Shown: piece after piece, positions 14,001 through 25,883 of the stretch
How the letters are laid out: each line of letters begins with the position of its first letter
How positions within the stretch are numbered: position 1 is the stretch's first letter
DNA from: Panorpa germanica
Taxonomy: Eukaryota; Arthropoda; Insecta; Mecoptera; Panorpidae
Assembly (NCBI GenBank): GCA_963678705.1
Contig: OY783214.1
Span: 2,976,001-3,040,000, forward strand
Length of the DNA: 64,000 bases
Reading direction: 5' to 3'
Program-made: the position numbers and the translations under genes
The notes under the pieces: generated by a model
Told to the model about the DNA's origin: nothing
Database searches by the model: none
What the model saw: only the letters and a program-made list of their open reading frames with translations

Positions 14001-17000
14001 CACTTACCGCGACGGACTGTTGATGTGCATCACTTCAGACAATGTCTTGATCTTGGGATTCCGAACGTGGAGCGGGTGCACTGGGGGTTACAGACCAGTC
14101 GCTGAAGCCCGCGCCGAAGCTGCCAGGGCTGCCAGTGTGGAGGAGTTTGACAGATGGTTAGACTCGAACCTTAATCTTTGGGTGGACGATCCTAACGGTG
14201 AGTTAAGACAACTACCTACCAAAACATAATGACAACAATGGGCTTGTGTCCTCGTCGATTTTTCAATTGTTGATTGAAATTGATGTTAATAAATGTGTAT
14301 TGGCGTGCCTATTTTATTAAATATCTAAATGTTGACGGAGGTATAGCAATTAAAAATTTGAATTGTAGTTTTAGCGCTAGAAATGGTTGGCCATATTTGT
14401 ATGACGTGAATGCATTTTATACGTCAGTTATTTGTTGAGTAGGTCAGTGCAGTGGTAATGTCTTGTAGCTGTTGGTAGTCAAATAATCAAGCTAAGTCAA
14501 AGAATAATAAGTTTTTATTTTATTTAACCCTGTTACGGCAGACATAATATTGAAATTTTATTGTTCCTTGAAATAGCTGTAATTAATATTTGATATTTTG
14601 ATATATAAATACATATAGCAGAGATTTATGAGCTGTAAGGTTGCCAGAGTTCTATCTCGAATATGCTATCTCTTATACGCTCTGTTGTATAAAAGAGATA
14701 GCAACTGGCGGTTGTGATGTCACATGCAGTTGGAATGGTGTCCAACGTTGAATAATTAAAGGGAAAGAATGACTTTTTTATTGTTAATATCTCCTGAAAT
14801 ATAAGGAGTTATTAAAAAATAATTGAACATTTGAGGTTCTAGTAATCCACTTTATCAATATATAGAACACTTATATAGAAATTAAGACATAGGACACAAG
14901 CCCATAGTAAAACGAGGGTTTTTTTTGAGAACCCAACAATCTTACTCTAGTGTTAAAAATTTGAGTGGGCTTGTGACCTCATTTGATCGAGCTATATAGC
15001 TATATCAAATTTGAATTTTAGTTTTGCCGCGCGTTTTAGTTATGCGTAAGATGTCACAAAAGAAATAAGTTATCGACGTCACGTATCATGCCATGGAATT
15101 TTCTACAACGGATGATTCCTTTAATAATTAAATATACAAAATACCTTTTTGTATTGTTAATATCTCCTAAAATGCAAGAAGTTATTAAAAAATAATTGGA
15201 AAACCAATTTTATCAATATATAGTACAGTCTTATAGAAATTAAGGCGCAAGCCCAAAATTAGATACGTTTGTCTCGTTTGCTCTCATGACTCATTGACAG
15301 ATGTTAACCAATAACATTGAAGCTATCAAGCAGTCTAATGATATTTTTGTTAGAAGTGAAATATTTTGTTATTTTTAATTAGTTTGTCGCCATGAATGTA
15401 ACAACAAATTTCTTTTACAGTTGCATATCCTAATATTAACGTCGTGTGGCAGAAATTTCAGAATCAGTTCAGCACAATAAGTGATTTAGTAAATTACCGC
15501 CCAGTGTATGAAGATTTTCACTACAAATTACTTGAGACTCTCTACGAAGATGGCGTTACGTACACTGAGATAAGAACGTCCTTGGGAACGGTAAGAAATA
15601 TAAGTGGTACCATTTCCAGATACTGCAGTTTCGTCAATTATCAATCTTTCTATTTGAGCCGCATCGAACAGTGACGTGTTTTTCGTGAAATTTAATGTAT
15701 TTTCGACATTGTCTTAAAATATAAAAGAAATGATTCATAATTGGAATTGAACCATAATTGAATTTACATAAGATTAGGGGGGCCATCCATAAATCACGTT
15801 AATCAAATTTCCAACTTGTCACACCTATTCACATATTGGCAGAGGCGGCCTTAGGGGGTGGCAAGCAGAGCAACCGCCCGGAGAACCCAAGTAGAAAAAT
15901 TCATTACTATATATCTATTTGAATCTCGCGCCTCGCTCTTCAGAAATCCCACTAGAATCACTGCGTATATCTTTTAAGGCATTCATGTACCTTAGTTTAT
16001 CATCATTTATATTTGTCGTCTTTGTGTTGTTAACTTTTATAAAACTTCCAATATAAAATTTGATTTCTCGTCAATTATCATCAAAAATACTTACTTACAA
16101 TTTACATAAGTTATACAAAGAACAAGTTCCTCGCAAACATCGCCCACCCCGGGGCCTCGCAATCGCTAAGGCCGCCGCTGCTTATTGTTTACTGATGTCA
16201 CACATTTTAATTATTAAATTTTTTTGCAATATTTTATAGATTTTAGAATAAGACCTTTTCTATCTTTTTTAGATTTCATGCATATCATGGATTTATAATT
16301 TTTACAGGAAATTCCCATTTTTTTTAACCTAATTGTTATAATTATATTTATCAGGTCTATGAATTGGATGGAACTGAGTATTACGGAGCCCAAGTTGCTA
16401 ATCTGTTAAAAGGAGTCATAGACAAATTCAAGCAAGACCATCCAGGTTTCTTTGGCGCCAAAGTCATTTACGCAATTGGCCGATCTGCAACACCTACATC
16501 AGTTGGACAACGTATTGAAACCTTTAGAACTATAAGGTAAACATATACCTGAGAAATAATGACTAAAAATTGACGAATTTGAAATCCGTTTCGCAATCGT
16601 AGACAAAAGCCGTTTCATAAATTTCATAACCTTTATTTATGACAAACCCTTAGAAATGTTACCAGTCATATAAAAATTGGAATTTAACTAGAAAATATAG
16701 CAATATTCATTTTCAAAACTTATTTTTGTGCTTCCAACTCATTAAAAGTCAGTGGAAGAAAGCTTAAAAAGTAGATACGTTATTCATCTACTAATTGCAG
16801 CTTTATATTTTGATTCGCGTTTATAGTTACTTACATAAAACGATTTAAACATAGAAAAACATGGTTCTTTTGATAATATTTAACCTGCTGTATAGTATCG
16901 CCATATATTTCGCGAGAAAAAATGGCAAAGTATCGTATCAAAGTATAGTCAATAAATAAGCAAAGTCAAAAATAATAAAGTCAAAGTATAGCAAAATAAA

Positions 17001-20000
17001 TTTTATAACAGCGTCATCTCTAAAGGCCTATGGTGAAATAATTTAAAAAAACTATATGTACGAGTATGTTTAAATTTTTTTTTATTGAAATTAACTTTTT
17101 TTTGCTAAATTAACTTATTACAGATTTAGTTGTTATGCACTTCTTATTTATTAATTAATATTTATACATATTGAAATATTTGCAATGCATGTTATTTTTG
17201 TAAACAACAAATAACTGAGTAAAAGTTACTTCTTTATTTATGTCTCTTTATATAATTGTTTATAATATAATATGCACAATTATTAATGATGGCACAATAG
17301 CTCAAAGCAATTATGCTTGACGTAAGACTGCTGTGTCTTCGTATTTAGTCCCTTGGTAGATTGTTATCACAATTAAATTGATTATGCACTTATAATAATA
17401 AAACTTAGGAAGCAGCGATGTAGTTTACATGTGTGAGTTGACGCCACTATAGATAGTGTAAATATTCTAAGAAGTCGTCAGTGCTAGAATGATGTAAAAT
17501 AACAATTACTAATAAGTCCTCTTTAATTACTATCACTATCATTACCATGATCTCCTATCTAAGAGAAAAATCTTCGGTCGTGCTTCTTTATAATATCCCA
17601 GCATTGCAACATCTTAGCAAGAAATGAAAGTTCGGTTTTTAGCATTTCTGGTGTGGTTGAAATAATATTTTTATAACAATATTATTTGGAATGTATGTTG
17701 CGGTATCCATGATCATTAAGAATAGTTCTTGTAAATTGGGAATAAGTTGTTCTTTAAGCCATTTCTTGAACAATTCTGCATTCATTTCATGGTAATCCAA
17801 TATTAGACCAGGGTAGATAATTTTAGAAACATAAAAAAATTAAAGTAGAATGAAACCTATTGGAAATGGAAGGGAATACTACTAAAATGAAAGGTTGGGA
17901 AGGGGTAGGGGGTGAGGTTTTAAGGGTAAAAATCGGTAAATCTCGATTTCCGGCAAAACTACAAGTCCTATCGAAAAAAGTTTAACCGCAAAGTTGTAGA
18001 TAATAAAAAGATCTACAACTTTTGTATCGACACTTTTTCTCCATAACCTCAAAATTCATGTAAAAAATTAAAAAAAACCACATTTTTGATTTTTTATTTT
18101 TATCTTTTACAAAAAAATTTTTTTTTTCATGATATTTGGTGAAAACTTACCTCTTTATGTCCCAAACACACTGGAATTTTGAAGATTTGAAATATTAATT
18201 TTTTCACCCTATTTGGACTCGATATCGAAAAAGCACCCTAATTTTCAATTGAAAATTCTCACGTCAAAATATCTGATTTTTCAAAAAAGTCGGTGGGCTT
18301 TTTGTTCGTTGAAATCTCTATTTTCTGATGGTGTAAAAAAAAATATACATTACTATGGAAAAATTTTTCAGAAAATGCAAAAAAACGAAAAATACTAAAA
18401 TTCGAAATTGTTTTTTTTAATCTTTATGTACAATTTTGAGGTATTCATTAAAATTTTTACTTTAATTACTCGAAAAACGTTAGGTTCTATGTTAGATTAA
18501 TAAACAAAAAAATTACAAACCAATTAAACATAAATATCGCAAAAAACATAGTTGTTGTAAATATTAAAAATACGATTTAAAGGGGATTTTATTAAAAAAA
18601 TGTGACTACTGCTATTTTTTTCAGTAATAAAAGTTGATTTATTAAATTTTCATTACATTTATGTATTAGAAAATCTCATTAGATAGAAATATACACGTAA
18701 ATCGTACTATTGAGTAGAGATTTTTTTTAATGATTACACTATACATTATATTATTTCTAAAAGCATTAATCTTTGTATTTATCAAAACATAGTATTCAAT
18801 TCGAATCACTTATTCATCAGTTTCTGTCTTTTTGATGGTATTTCTTGATCGTTAGATTCGACAGGCCTTTCTGATTCTAGTAGATCTTCGACATCTTCAA
18901 GACCATCACCGTCTTCGTCTCTAACATTATTTTCGGTCTGCATTGGTTCTTCATCCGCAATTTCATCTGAATCATTAACTTCCTCGTAGATTTTTTTCTC
19001 CACATTGGCGCATTGTTCAGAACCATCACAATTTGAGCATAAATTTGTGCATTTTAAACCATGTTTTCGGCAGCCACATTTTAAACTATTACATCCAGTT
19101 TCACAGCTGCAGCAAATAGTTTTCAGCAATTTTTCCGGAATTAATTCCATTTCTGTAAATTTGGGCATAATTCCATGTTGATATTGCTTCCAGCCCCAAT
19201 CTGTTGCTGTCAATTCATTACCCAGCCACGTTTGAAGCTGATAATATGCCCTGTAACAATGTTGTTCTGCTGCACCTTCTGTGGGTGGGAGATTTGTCAA
19301 TATGAAAGATGATTTAATTTTTGCCAATTGATATTTCTGAAATCTTAATTGATTCAGTGATATATTATCCTTGTTACATTTATAAATAGATTTAATGAAT
19401 TTCAATTCATTTTTTTATATCTTCTTTGTTTACATCTTTTTTAAAAAAAATATTAGCCAAATTTGACAAATTTTGATTATCTAATAATGAATTTACGATA
19501 GTTTTCTTTCCTTTTCCGGCAAATCCAGATGTTGTGTCGCAACCAGAAAAACAATGCAGAAATGCAACGATGTTTTTGACGGATTCACATTTGAAACTAT
19601 TAGACGTGAAAAAAAGATCTTTTATATTTCCAGAACCAGGCTTGAGAAAATAAATTTTATGATTATTAGAATTTAATTGATTCAAAAGGACCAAAAGATC
19701 AATATCTTGTCCTACAACAATGACAGTTTTATTAGTATCTTTGGCAATTTCTATCGAGGTCTTAATAATGTCAGCATCAGCATCTTCTTTAGCTTGTTTA
19801 CAGGAAAATCCTTTTGACTGTAATACTTGCATTAACGATTTTATTATTTTGTCTTTGTTTTTCTCATTAGATAAAAATTTTTCTTGCAAAAATGATATTT
19901 TTGTATGGTTTTGATAATTCAACTCTGGAATATTGTCTGACGTCTTTCTACGACTACGTTCTCCTTTTTTAGTTGAATGAATTGCTGGTACTGTTGACAC

Positions 20001-23000
20001 AGTAATTGATTTTTCAATTTCATGGTACCCATCAAAAACTATACAGCTAGGTCTGCTGCGTAATGTTTTTCTACATAGCGTAAATATATATTCATGATCT
20101 CTTCCACCGTTTCATTTTTCTGCCAAATTACTTTGTGTAGTAAAAATCCACCGTCGACGACATGCACAATGCCGTCAAAATGCGTTGGTCTATTCGTACT
20201 CACAAATAATTCGTAGAGCTGAGATTTAACGTTTTTTCTGAAGCCATTTTCGGTAAAAAGAGATAATGGAAAAGGTGCAAGCTCGTATTGTAAATAAGTT
20301 TCCATATCTTTTTTACGGTCGATCGTTAGAGATATTCTTTGAAATATCAATAACGGATCAATTGCTATAATATCTCCGTTTACTTTAACAGAAGATTGGA
20401 CCGTTTTTAGAGACAAGACTTCACTCAGGTCACTCAGGTATATAGGTATAATTTTAAAATAGCAATAAATAGGCATCTACGCATATAATTTAAAGAAAAT
20501 TCGACAATTTTCTCAAAATTTTGTAGATGTCATATTAAATATTAACTTTATTAACTTATTTAGTTGTTAATTATAGTAGTACATTTCGACTTGCAATGTT
20601 TTGTTTATTAATCTAACATAGTCCCTAACGTTTTTCGAGTAATTAAAGTAAAAATTTTAATGAATACCTCAAAATTGTACATAAAGATTAAAGAAAAAAA
20701 TTTCGAATTTTAGTATTTTTCGTTTTTTTGCATTTTCTGAAAAAATTTTCCATAGTAATGTATATTTTTTATTACACCATCAGAAAATAGAGATTTCAAC
20801 GAACAAAAAGCCCACCGACTTTTTTGAAAAATCAGATATTTTGATGTGAGAATTTTCGATTGAAAATTAGGGTGCTTTTTCGATATCGAGTCAAAATAGG
20901 GTGAAAAAATTAATATTTTAAATCTTCAAAATTCCAGTGTGTTTGGGACATAAAGAGGTAAGTTTTCACCAAATATCATGAAAAAAAAAATATTTTTGTA
21001 AAAGATAAAAATAAAAAATCAAAAATGTGGTTTTTTGGATTTTCTACATGAATTTTGAGGTTATGGAGAAAAAGTGCAGATACAAAAGTTGTAGATCTTT
21101 TTATCCATCAACCATCATCAACTACACGATTTTTGACACTCACACTGATTTTTCTCCTATACTACATGCTTTTGTTGTCCTTTACACGTACAGAAAATGT
21201 TTGTACTGTAGGACTCCAATTATCCAGACTAATTGTGGTTCAAGCCAATCCGGAATTGTAGTTCTATTGCGGCTTTAAGTAATATTTGAATAATAATCCA
21301 ATATTTATGTTAAACTTTACCAATATTATAAATGTCAACGACAATAATGTTGGTCCATCATTTTCAAAATATCGCAATGCTTTTCTTTTCAAAGATCTAA
21401 ACATTTCCACACTTTATATGCATAAAATATTATAATATTTGATATTAAATTTGACAGTTCGTTTTATTACTATAAATAAATTTGACAAATTTAAATTTGT
21501 TTACAAAATAAACACAGACATACGTTTATACATCAGTCTATACTTAACATAGCAGACAACTGGTGCTTTTTTTACCCTTTTCACTCCCATACATATTACA
21601 GTAATAAGAGTGAGACAATGCTTTTTTAATGTGTCGTAGCTTTATGCAGCTGAACTTTTCGTAAAAGTATGACGCATCGCCGAACTATCGTAACTTTGAC
21701 TTTATCTATCAGCATATAGTCGTATTTATTTATTTCAGAAATGCAGTTCCTAATTTTTTGATTGGCTTTGATTTGGTGGGGCAAGAAGATTTAGGAAGAC
21801 CTTTACTGGACTTCATAGAACAACTCCATGCTGCTAAAGAGGATGTATCTTTCTTCTTCCACGCTGGAGAAACAAGTGAGCTATAAAATATAAGTCACTT
21901 CTGGCCGTTTCTGAAAGTTTCTTCTATGTAATTCTAATTATTTGTACAGATTGGTACGGTACCGAGACTGATTGGAATTTAGCTGATGCGTTTCTGTTAA
22001 ACACGACCCGTATTGGGCACGGGTATGCCATTAACAAACATCCTCTTATCTCTAAGTTAGTGCGGGATCAAGGCATCGCTCTGGAAATCAGCCCAATTTC
22101 AAATCAGGTAAGTCCACTGAACGAGGCTGGTAAAAACCAGGTTCTAAAGCTTAGCCTAGTAAATAATTCAGTCGTCTATAATTTGTGTAAAGTGTTGTAT
22201 TCAACCTCGAATTAAGTTATCAAAAGTTAATATAATTTTCCTAAGTATTTATATAAGTATCTGCCGTGTTGGTTCCTCATTTTTTAGTGGTCGATTTTTC
22301 AATTGTTGATTGAACTTCATGTTAATAAATGTGTATTGGCGTGTCTATTTTATTAAATATCTAAATGTTGATGGAGATATAGCAATTAAAAGTTTGAATT
22401 GTAGTTTAACGTCATTTATTTGTTGAGTAGGTCAGTGCTGTGGTAACGTTTTGTAGCTGTTGGTAGTCGAAATATCAAATCAAATCAAAGAATAATAACT
22501 TTTTATTTTATTTAACCCTGTTACGGCAGACGGAACGGTTACGGAATTTTATTGTTTCTTTGAAATAGCTGTAAATAATATTTGATATATAAATACATAT
22601 AGCAGAGATTTATCAGCTGCAAGGTTGGTAACCTGTAAATTTGCCAAAGTTCTATCTTGAATATGCTATCTCTTTTACGCTCTGTTGTATAAAAGAGATA
22701 GCAACTAGCGGCTGTGATGTCACATGCAGTTCAGAATGTTGTCCAACGTTGAATTCCTTTAATAATTAAAGATAAAAAATGACCTTTTTAATTGTTAATT
22801 TCTCCTGAAATAGAGTAAGGAATAAATATAAGGAGTTACTACATATAGATAGTACACTTTTATAGAAATTAAGACATAGGACACAAGCTCACTGTTCTTT
22901 ACTATTAGGTTCTTGCTCTTGTCCGTGATCTGCGCAACCATCCTGCAGCTACGCTCATCGCAGAAGGAGCCCCCATGGTCATTTCTTCTGATGACCCTGG

Positions 23001-24124
23001 ATTCTGGGGCGCGGCTGCACTCAGCCACGATTTCTACTATGCTTTGATGGCATTCACGTCTGCAACTTCTGATCTAAGAGTTTTGAAACAACTAGTTTGG
23101 AACTCAATTATGTAAGATTAATGCTTAACCTAGTTCTCTTCTTCTTAGAAATCGAACGATCTTTCTTCTCCTTATACCTTATTGTGAAATAATCTACATA
23201 CAGTTTATATGTGCAACAGATACAGCGGATTGAAGGGTACTGAAAAAGAAGCTGCATTTGTTCATCTGAATGACCAATGGAAACAGTTCATCCTAAGCTA
23301 TCCTAAAACGCAATCTGCTGCCACGTTAGATGCTATAATCTCAAAGTAAGTTATCTTGAAAAAATGACGACTAAAAAACCATTTTTCTAAGCAATATCTT
23401 CTTAATAGTGAGCCCCACGTAAGCCCTAAGATAATAATAGTTATTATGAATTTAATAGAAAACTAAATTTTTTATAATTTGTGCAAACTACAATTTTTTG
23501 AATATCAGCGATTTAATGATTCAAAACAGCGAGTACTATTTTGCGCATATTTCTTAAACCCACTACGGTATTCAAATATGTTATATGTATATCATCTAAA
23601 AGGATTTTTAACGTTCTACAACTGATAAAATAAGTAGTTTACATGTAAATGTAAAAAGAACTTTGTAATTTAATGTAGTGTAACTAACTGTATAATTTAC
23701 ATATTAGATAAAAAATGTCAAAACTTCTTATGGAACGAGCCAGTTGTTTGTAGTAACTGACGTTTGGCTAGCATTTTTTTTTCATCTCTTTTACATCAAA
23801 GAAGAGTGTAAGAAACACACATAACACCGAAGATCAACTTATTTTCTTACCTTTCTTGATAAAGGTTAAAAATAACTATTATAAATGTTAATAACACCTG
23901 TAATATTGTGACTTATTAAGTAATAATTGTTTGTAAAACATGGTTCGTGGTTCACAAGCCCATTGCAACTTCTTCAGCTAATAATTGATAATCATACTAC
24001 AGTATTATGTAATTATTAAACAATTAATATATTTCGTTTTTGCAGGTTATCTAACGAACAACTTGAAGATGCTAGGGCAAATCTTCTGGAGGACATAAAG
24101 AATATTAGAGCCAATATTCAATAA
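11030..24124 (+). CDS. ADGF: Secreted adenosine deaminase (ADGF/ADA2 family)
   Basis: Deaminates extracellular adenosine to inosine; insect ADGFs limit adenosine signalling and act as growth factors. Exons: 11030-11102, 12376-12615, 13940-14197, 15421-15590, 16355-16536, 21739-21875, 21950-22107, 22909-23111, 23220-23345, 24046-24124. They sum to 542 codons (541 residues) with every phase consistent. The N-terminus is a hydrophobic signal peptide. An ADGF-type N-terminal domain follows, then the TIM-barrel. Zinc and catalytic motifs are complete: LHGH (H109, H111), HAGET (H349, E352), RIGHGY (H377) and SSDDPG (D434, D435). All introns use GT-AG. The enzyme looks active by residue content. Which insect ADGF paralogue it is cannot be decided here. 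Confidence 0.95.
11463..12100 (+). repeat. Dispersed repeat, copy A (ADGF intron 1)
   Basis: About 640 bp, matched in opposite orientation by copy B at 46070-47510. Shared landmarks include TGTACAACATATTAAG, the motif CATTTTATCATG, and a run ending in CCCCCTCCCC. Copy A lacks the 750 bp insertion that splits copy B, so it shows the uninterrupted site. No coding potential; the small open frame at 11889-12089 is part of the repeat. Confidence 0.75.
12814..13590. mobile_element. hAT-like non-autonomous element (ADGF intron 2)
   Basis: The right end reads GGCTAAGGCGGCCCCTG and the left end CAGAGCCGCATTAGC, similar to the CAG-GGCGGCCTTAG ends of hAT elements. The right ~290 bp (13330-13590) is a direct repeat of 15885-16180. 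The expected 8 bp target duplication is not clear here (4 of 8 match), so the left border is tentative. Confidence 0.5.
14239..14904 (+). mobile_element. TGGGCTTGTGTCCT-TIR element, full copy (ADGF intron 3)
   Basis: Begins TGGGCTTGTGTCCTC and ends AGGACACAAGCCCA, a 14 bp perfect inverted repeat. It spans 666 bp without coding capacity. Related copies lie at 14966-15255, 22268-22890, 25078-28332, 43560-43826, 61555-61720 and 63839-64000. I could not define a target duplication, so the superfamily is open. Inside is a short palindrome around TGTATAAAAGAGATAGCA that is kept in most copies. Confidence 0.8.
14966..15255 (+). mobile_element. Short variant of the TGGGCTTGTG element
   Basis: Starts TGGGCTTGTGACCTC and ends GGCGCAAGCCCA, with the right third resembling the 666 bp copy just upstream. 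The middle is deleted or replaced, giving about 290 bp. It lies 61 bp from the full copy. Confidence 0.6.
15840..16180. mobile_element. hAT-like MITE (ADGF intron 4)
   Basis: Ends are CAGAGGCGGCCTTAG and CTAAGGCCGCCGCTG, inverted repeats typical of hAT elements. Flanking octamers CATATTGG and CTTATTGT agree at 6 of 8 positions, in keeping with an aged 8 bp target duplication. Length 341 bp, non-coding. Most of its body matches 13330-13590. Confidence 0.7.
16620..16935 (+). repeat. Dispersed ~315 bp repeat (ADGF intron 5)
   Basis: Matches 62930-63236 in the same orientation over most of its length, from CTTAGAAATGTTACCAGTC to GGCAAAGTATCGT. Both copies are non-coding. Ends do not form obvious inverted repeats. 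Confidence 0.75.
17285..17410 (+). mobile_element. Decayed tRNA-headed SINE fragment
   Basis: Contains GGCACAATAGCTCAAAGC (box A-like) followed by GACTGCTGTGTCTTCG. The latter is shared with the head of the SINE at 25170-25403, which continues into a GGTTCGATCCC box B. Box B is degraded here (TTTAGTCCC). Confidence 0.45.
17995..21110 (-). mobile_element. Long-inverted-repeat transposon in ADGF intron 5
   Basis: Two arms of roughly 510 bp are near-perfect reverse complements: about 18002-18520 and 20600-21104. For example GGACATAAAGAGGTAAG at ~20947 pairs with CTTACCTCTTTATGTCC at ~18149. Between them sits a broken minus-strand protein gene. Outside 18000 and 21107 the pairing fades, so true ends and target duplication are not resolved. 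Long arms plus one internal gene fit a cut-and-paste or foldback-type element, but I cannot place its superfamily. It accounts for most of this 5.2 kb intron. Confidence 0.8.
18806..20476 (-). pseudogene. Broken nuclease-like gene with CXC cysteine-rich tail
   Basis: Three minus-strand frames run in order: 20476-20039, 20000-19407 and 19405-18806. The middle one has [29 protein letters not shown] and [19 protein letters not shown]. These acidic patches resemble XPG/FEN1 (PIN-type) nuclease cores. The last has [19 protein letters not shown], then ATDWGW, then [19 protein letters not shown] and further cysteines like tesmin/CXC repeats, and an acidic tail. I recall this combination in many uncharacterised invertebrate proteins, which fits a mobile family. 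Frame shifts near 20040 and in an A-run near 19410 break it, so it is not functional as written. The N-terminus seems incomplete. The nuclease assignment is inference from motifs. Confidence 0.65.
22268..22890 (+). mobile_element. TGGGCTTGTG element ending next to ADGF exon 8
   Basis: Same family as 14239-14904. The left end is eroded (GTTCCTCATTTTTTAGTGG) and the right end reads GACATAGGACACAAGCTC. Its last base lies 18 bp before exon 8 of ADGF (22909). The element therefore supplies most of the sequence where the branch point should be. Confidence 0.75.
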
Positions 24125-24169
24125 ATGTTGAATTCATAAAATTGTAATATTAAAAGCAATGTCATTCAA

Positions 24170-24175
24170 AATAAA
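24170..24175 (+). promoter_or_regulatory. Likely polyadenylation signal of ADGF
   Basis: AATAAA 46 bases after the ADGF stop codon, a normal distance for the cleavage signal. Confidence 0.55.
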
Positions 24176-25169
24176 TTAAAATTCAATTGACATGTATCTT
24201 TCTATATAAAATAATTGTAACTGGATATAAATTAAATAGTTATAAATTTCAGAATTGAACACTAATATTGAAAGTTTTTATTGTATAGTGGCCTCATACG
24301 TCATATGTTCACTAAATTACTGCCTAATAAGTTTATAATAATGTCATTACATAATGAACTGCAATTTGATAACAACCAAACCCAAAAAATATAGTGACAT
24401 TACTCTCGCCCCTGCGTCATCAAAAGAAATATATAATTAAGCCGTTAAAATTAAAATTACAGTAATTCCTATGAAAGAAACAGCTGTGAGATATTTTATA
24501 AATGCATATAATATCTAATAGACATACAGACTTTGAAATATGATGTTACAGAGACCACTGTTATCAACTAATTTATCTACTTTTATCTTTAATTATAACT
24601 TCTAATTATTAATTAATTATCTCATCAAGATTTTATAATCACCTCGTACCTATGTTTAAAATCACCTAGTATTTATGTCGAAATATGCACTGATTACAGT
24701 AGACCACGACTGCAATGATTTCGCTTGAATTTATACATTTAGTAAACAATCTAAATTCGTATATTTTATTAATTAGATAATTTAAAACACACACTCGAAA
24801 TGTTACCAATTAAAAATGCTGTAGTTTCGTTTGTTATGAATATTTTTATTTATTATTTTAATACAATGTTCAAAATACATTACATTCCATGAAAAATATG
24901 TCACCGTTTGATATAGCTAACTCTAGGGCAGATGATGCTATCAAGTCTTCTGATTAAGGAAATAGGAAAACTTAGGGCTACTGTCCACGACAGCTTGCAT
25001 GCAACCTACAAATAAAGCCAGACGTATTCTGCATCTCAGTTCTGCCACGTAATGTCATACGTCTCTGAAGTTTAGAATGGGCTTGTGTCCTATGTCTTAA
25101 TTTCTATAAAAGTGTACCATATATTGTTAAAGTGGGTTACTAGAACCTCAAATGTTCAATTATTTTTTA

Positions 25170-25403
25170 TTTTTTATTTAATTTATTTAACGTCGGCCTA
25201 TTTCCGATGCTGAGTCCTATCACCGACGACCTCCTTCAATGTTGGCAGTATTTATGGTGTCGTGGCCTCATATATGTGGGCTACACCACTGCCTAATAAG
25301 TGTACGATTATGTATGACCATAATCAATATAAGTTCATAATAACCAAACCCAGAAAATATATATCTGGTCCGGGGATCGAACCCGAAGACACAGCAGTCG
25401 GTG
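25170..25403 (-). mobile_element. tRNA-derived SINE with 13 bp target duplication
   Basis: On the minus strand it starts CACCGACTGCTGTGTCTTCG, has a box B-like GGGTTCGATCCCCGG, a body containing TTCTGGGTTTGGTTATTA, and ends in an A-rich tail. CAATTATTTTTTA occurs on both sides (25157-25169 and 25404-25416). The tRNA head is cut before box A, so it is 5'-truncated. A related plus-strand copy lies at 33677-33915. Confidence 0.8.
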
Positions 25404-25883
25404 CAATTATTTTTTAATAACTCCTTATATGTTAAGAGATATTAACAATTAAAAAAGTCATTTTGTCTCTTTAATTATTAAAGGAATTCAACGTTGTACA
25501 CATTCCATGTGACATCACAATCCTTGTGTAAGGTTACCAACCTTACAGCTCATAAATCTCTGCTATATGTATTTATATATCAAAACTAGCTGACCCGGCG
25601 AACTTCGTACCGCCTAACAGTCAATGAATGTCGTGTTACCTTTTAGCTGAACTAATTTAGGCTTTGATGAACGTAATACAATGATACAAAATAATATTTA
25701 TTAATATAGATAGAAACATAAAAGTATTTTATTATGATGAATGATGATGAAAACATACAGAATGAGAATAAAAATTTAAAAAAAAATAATAATTAAGTAA
25801 TTCAAACTCATGTCAGAGAAAAATGATTAAAAACTATGTTGTGCAGATTGGAATACACTCGGATTAATTCATTAATGGGATTT

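Noticed and set aside
21027..21278. Overlapping small frames at the right arm of the long-TIR element
   Set aside because: They run through the inverted repeat and have no counterpart in the left arm as protein.
25370..25403. tRNA gene suggested by the box B-like GGTTCGATCCC
   Set aside because: No full cloverleaf; the sequence is a truncated SINE head with a target duplication.
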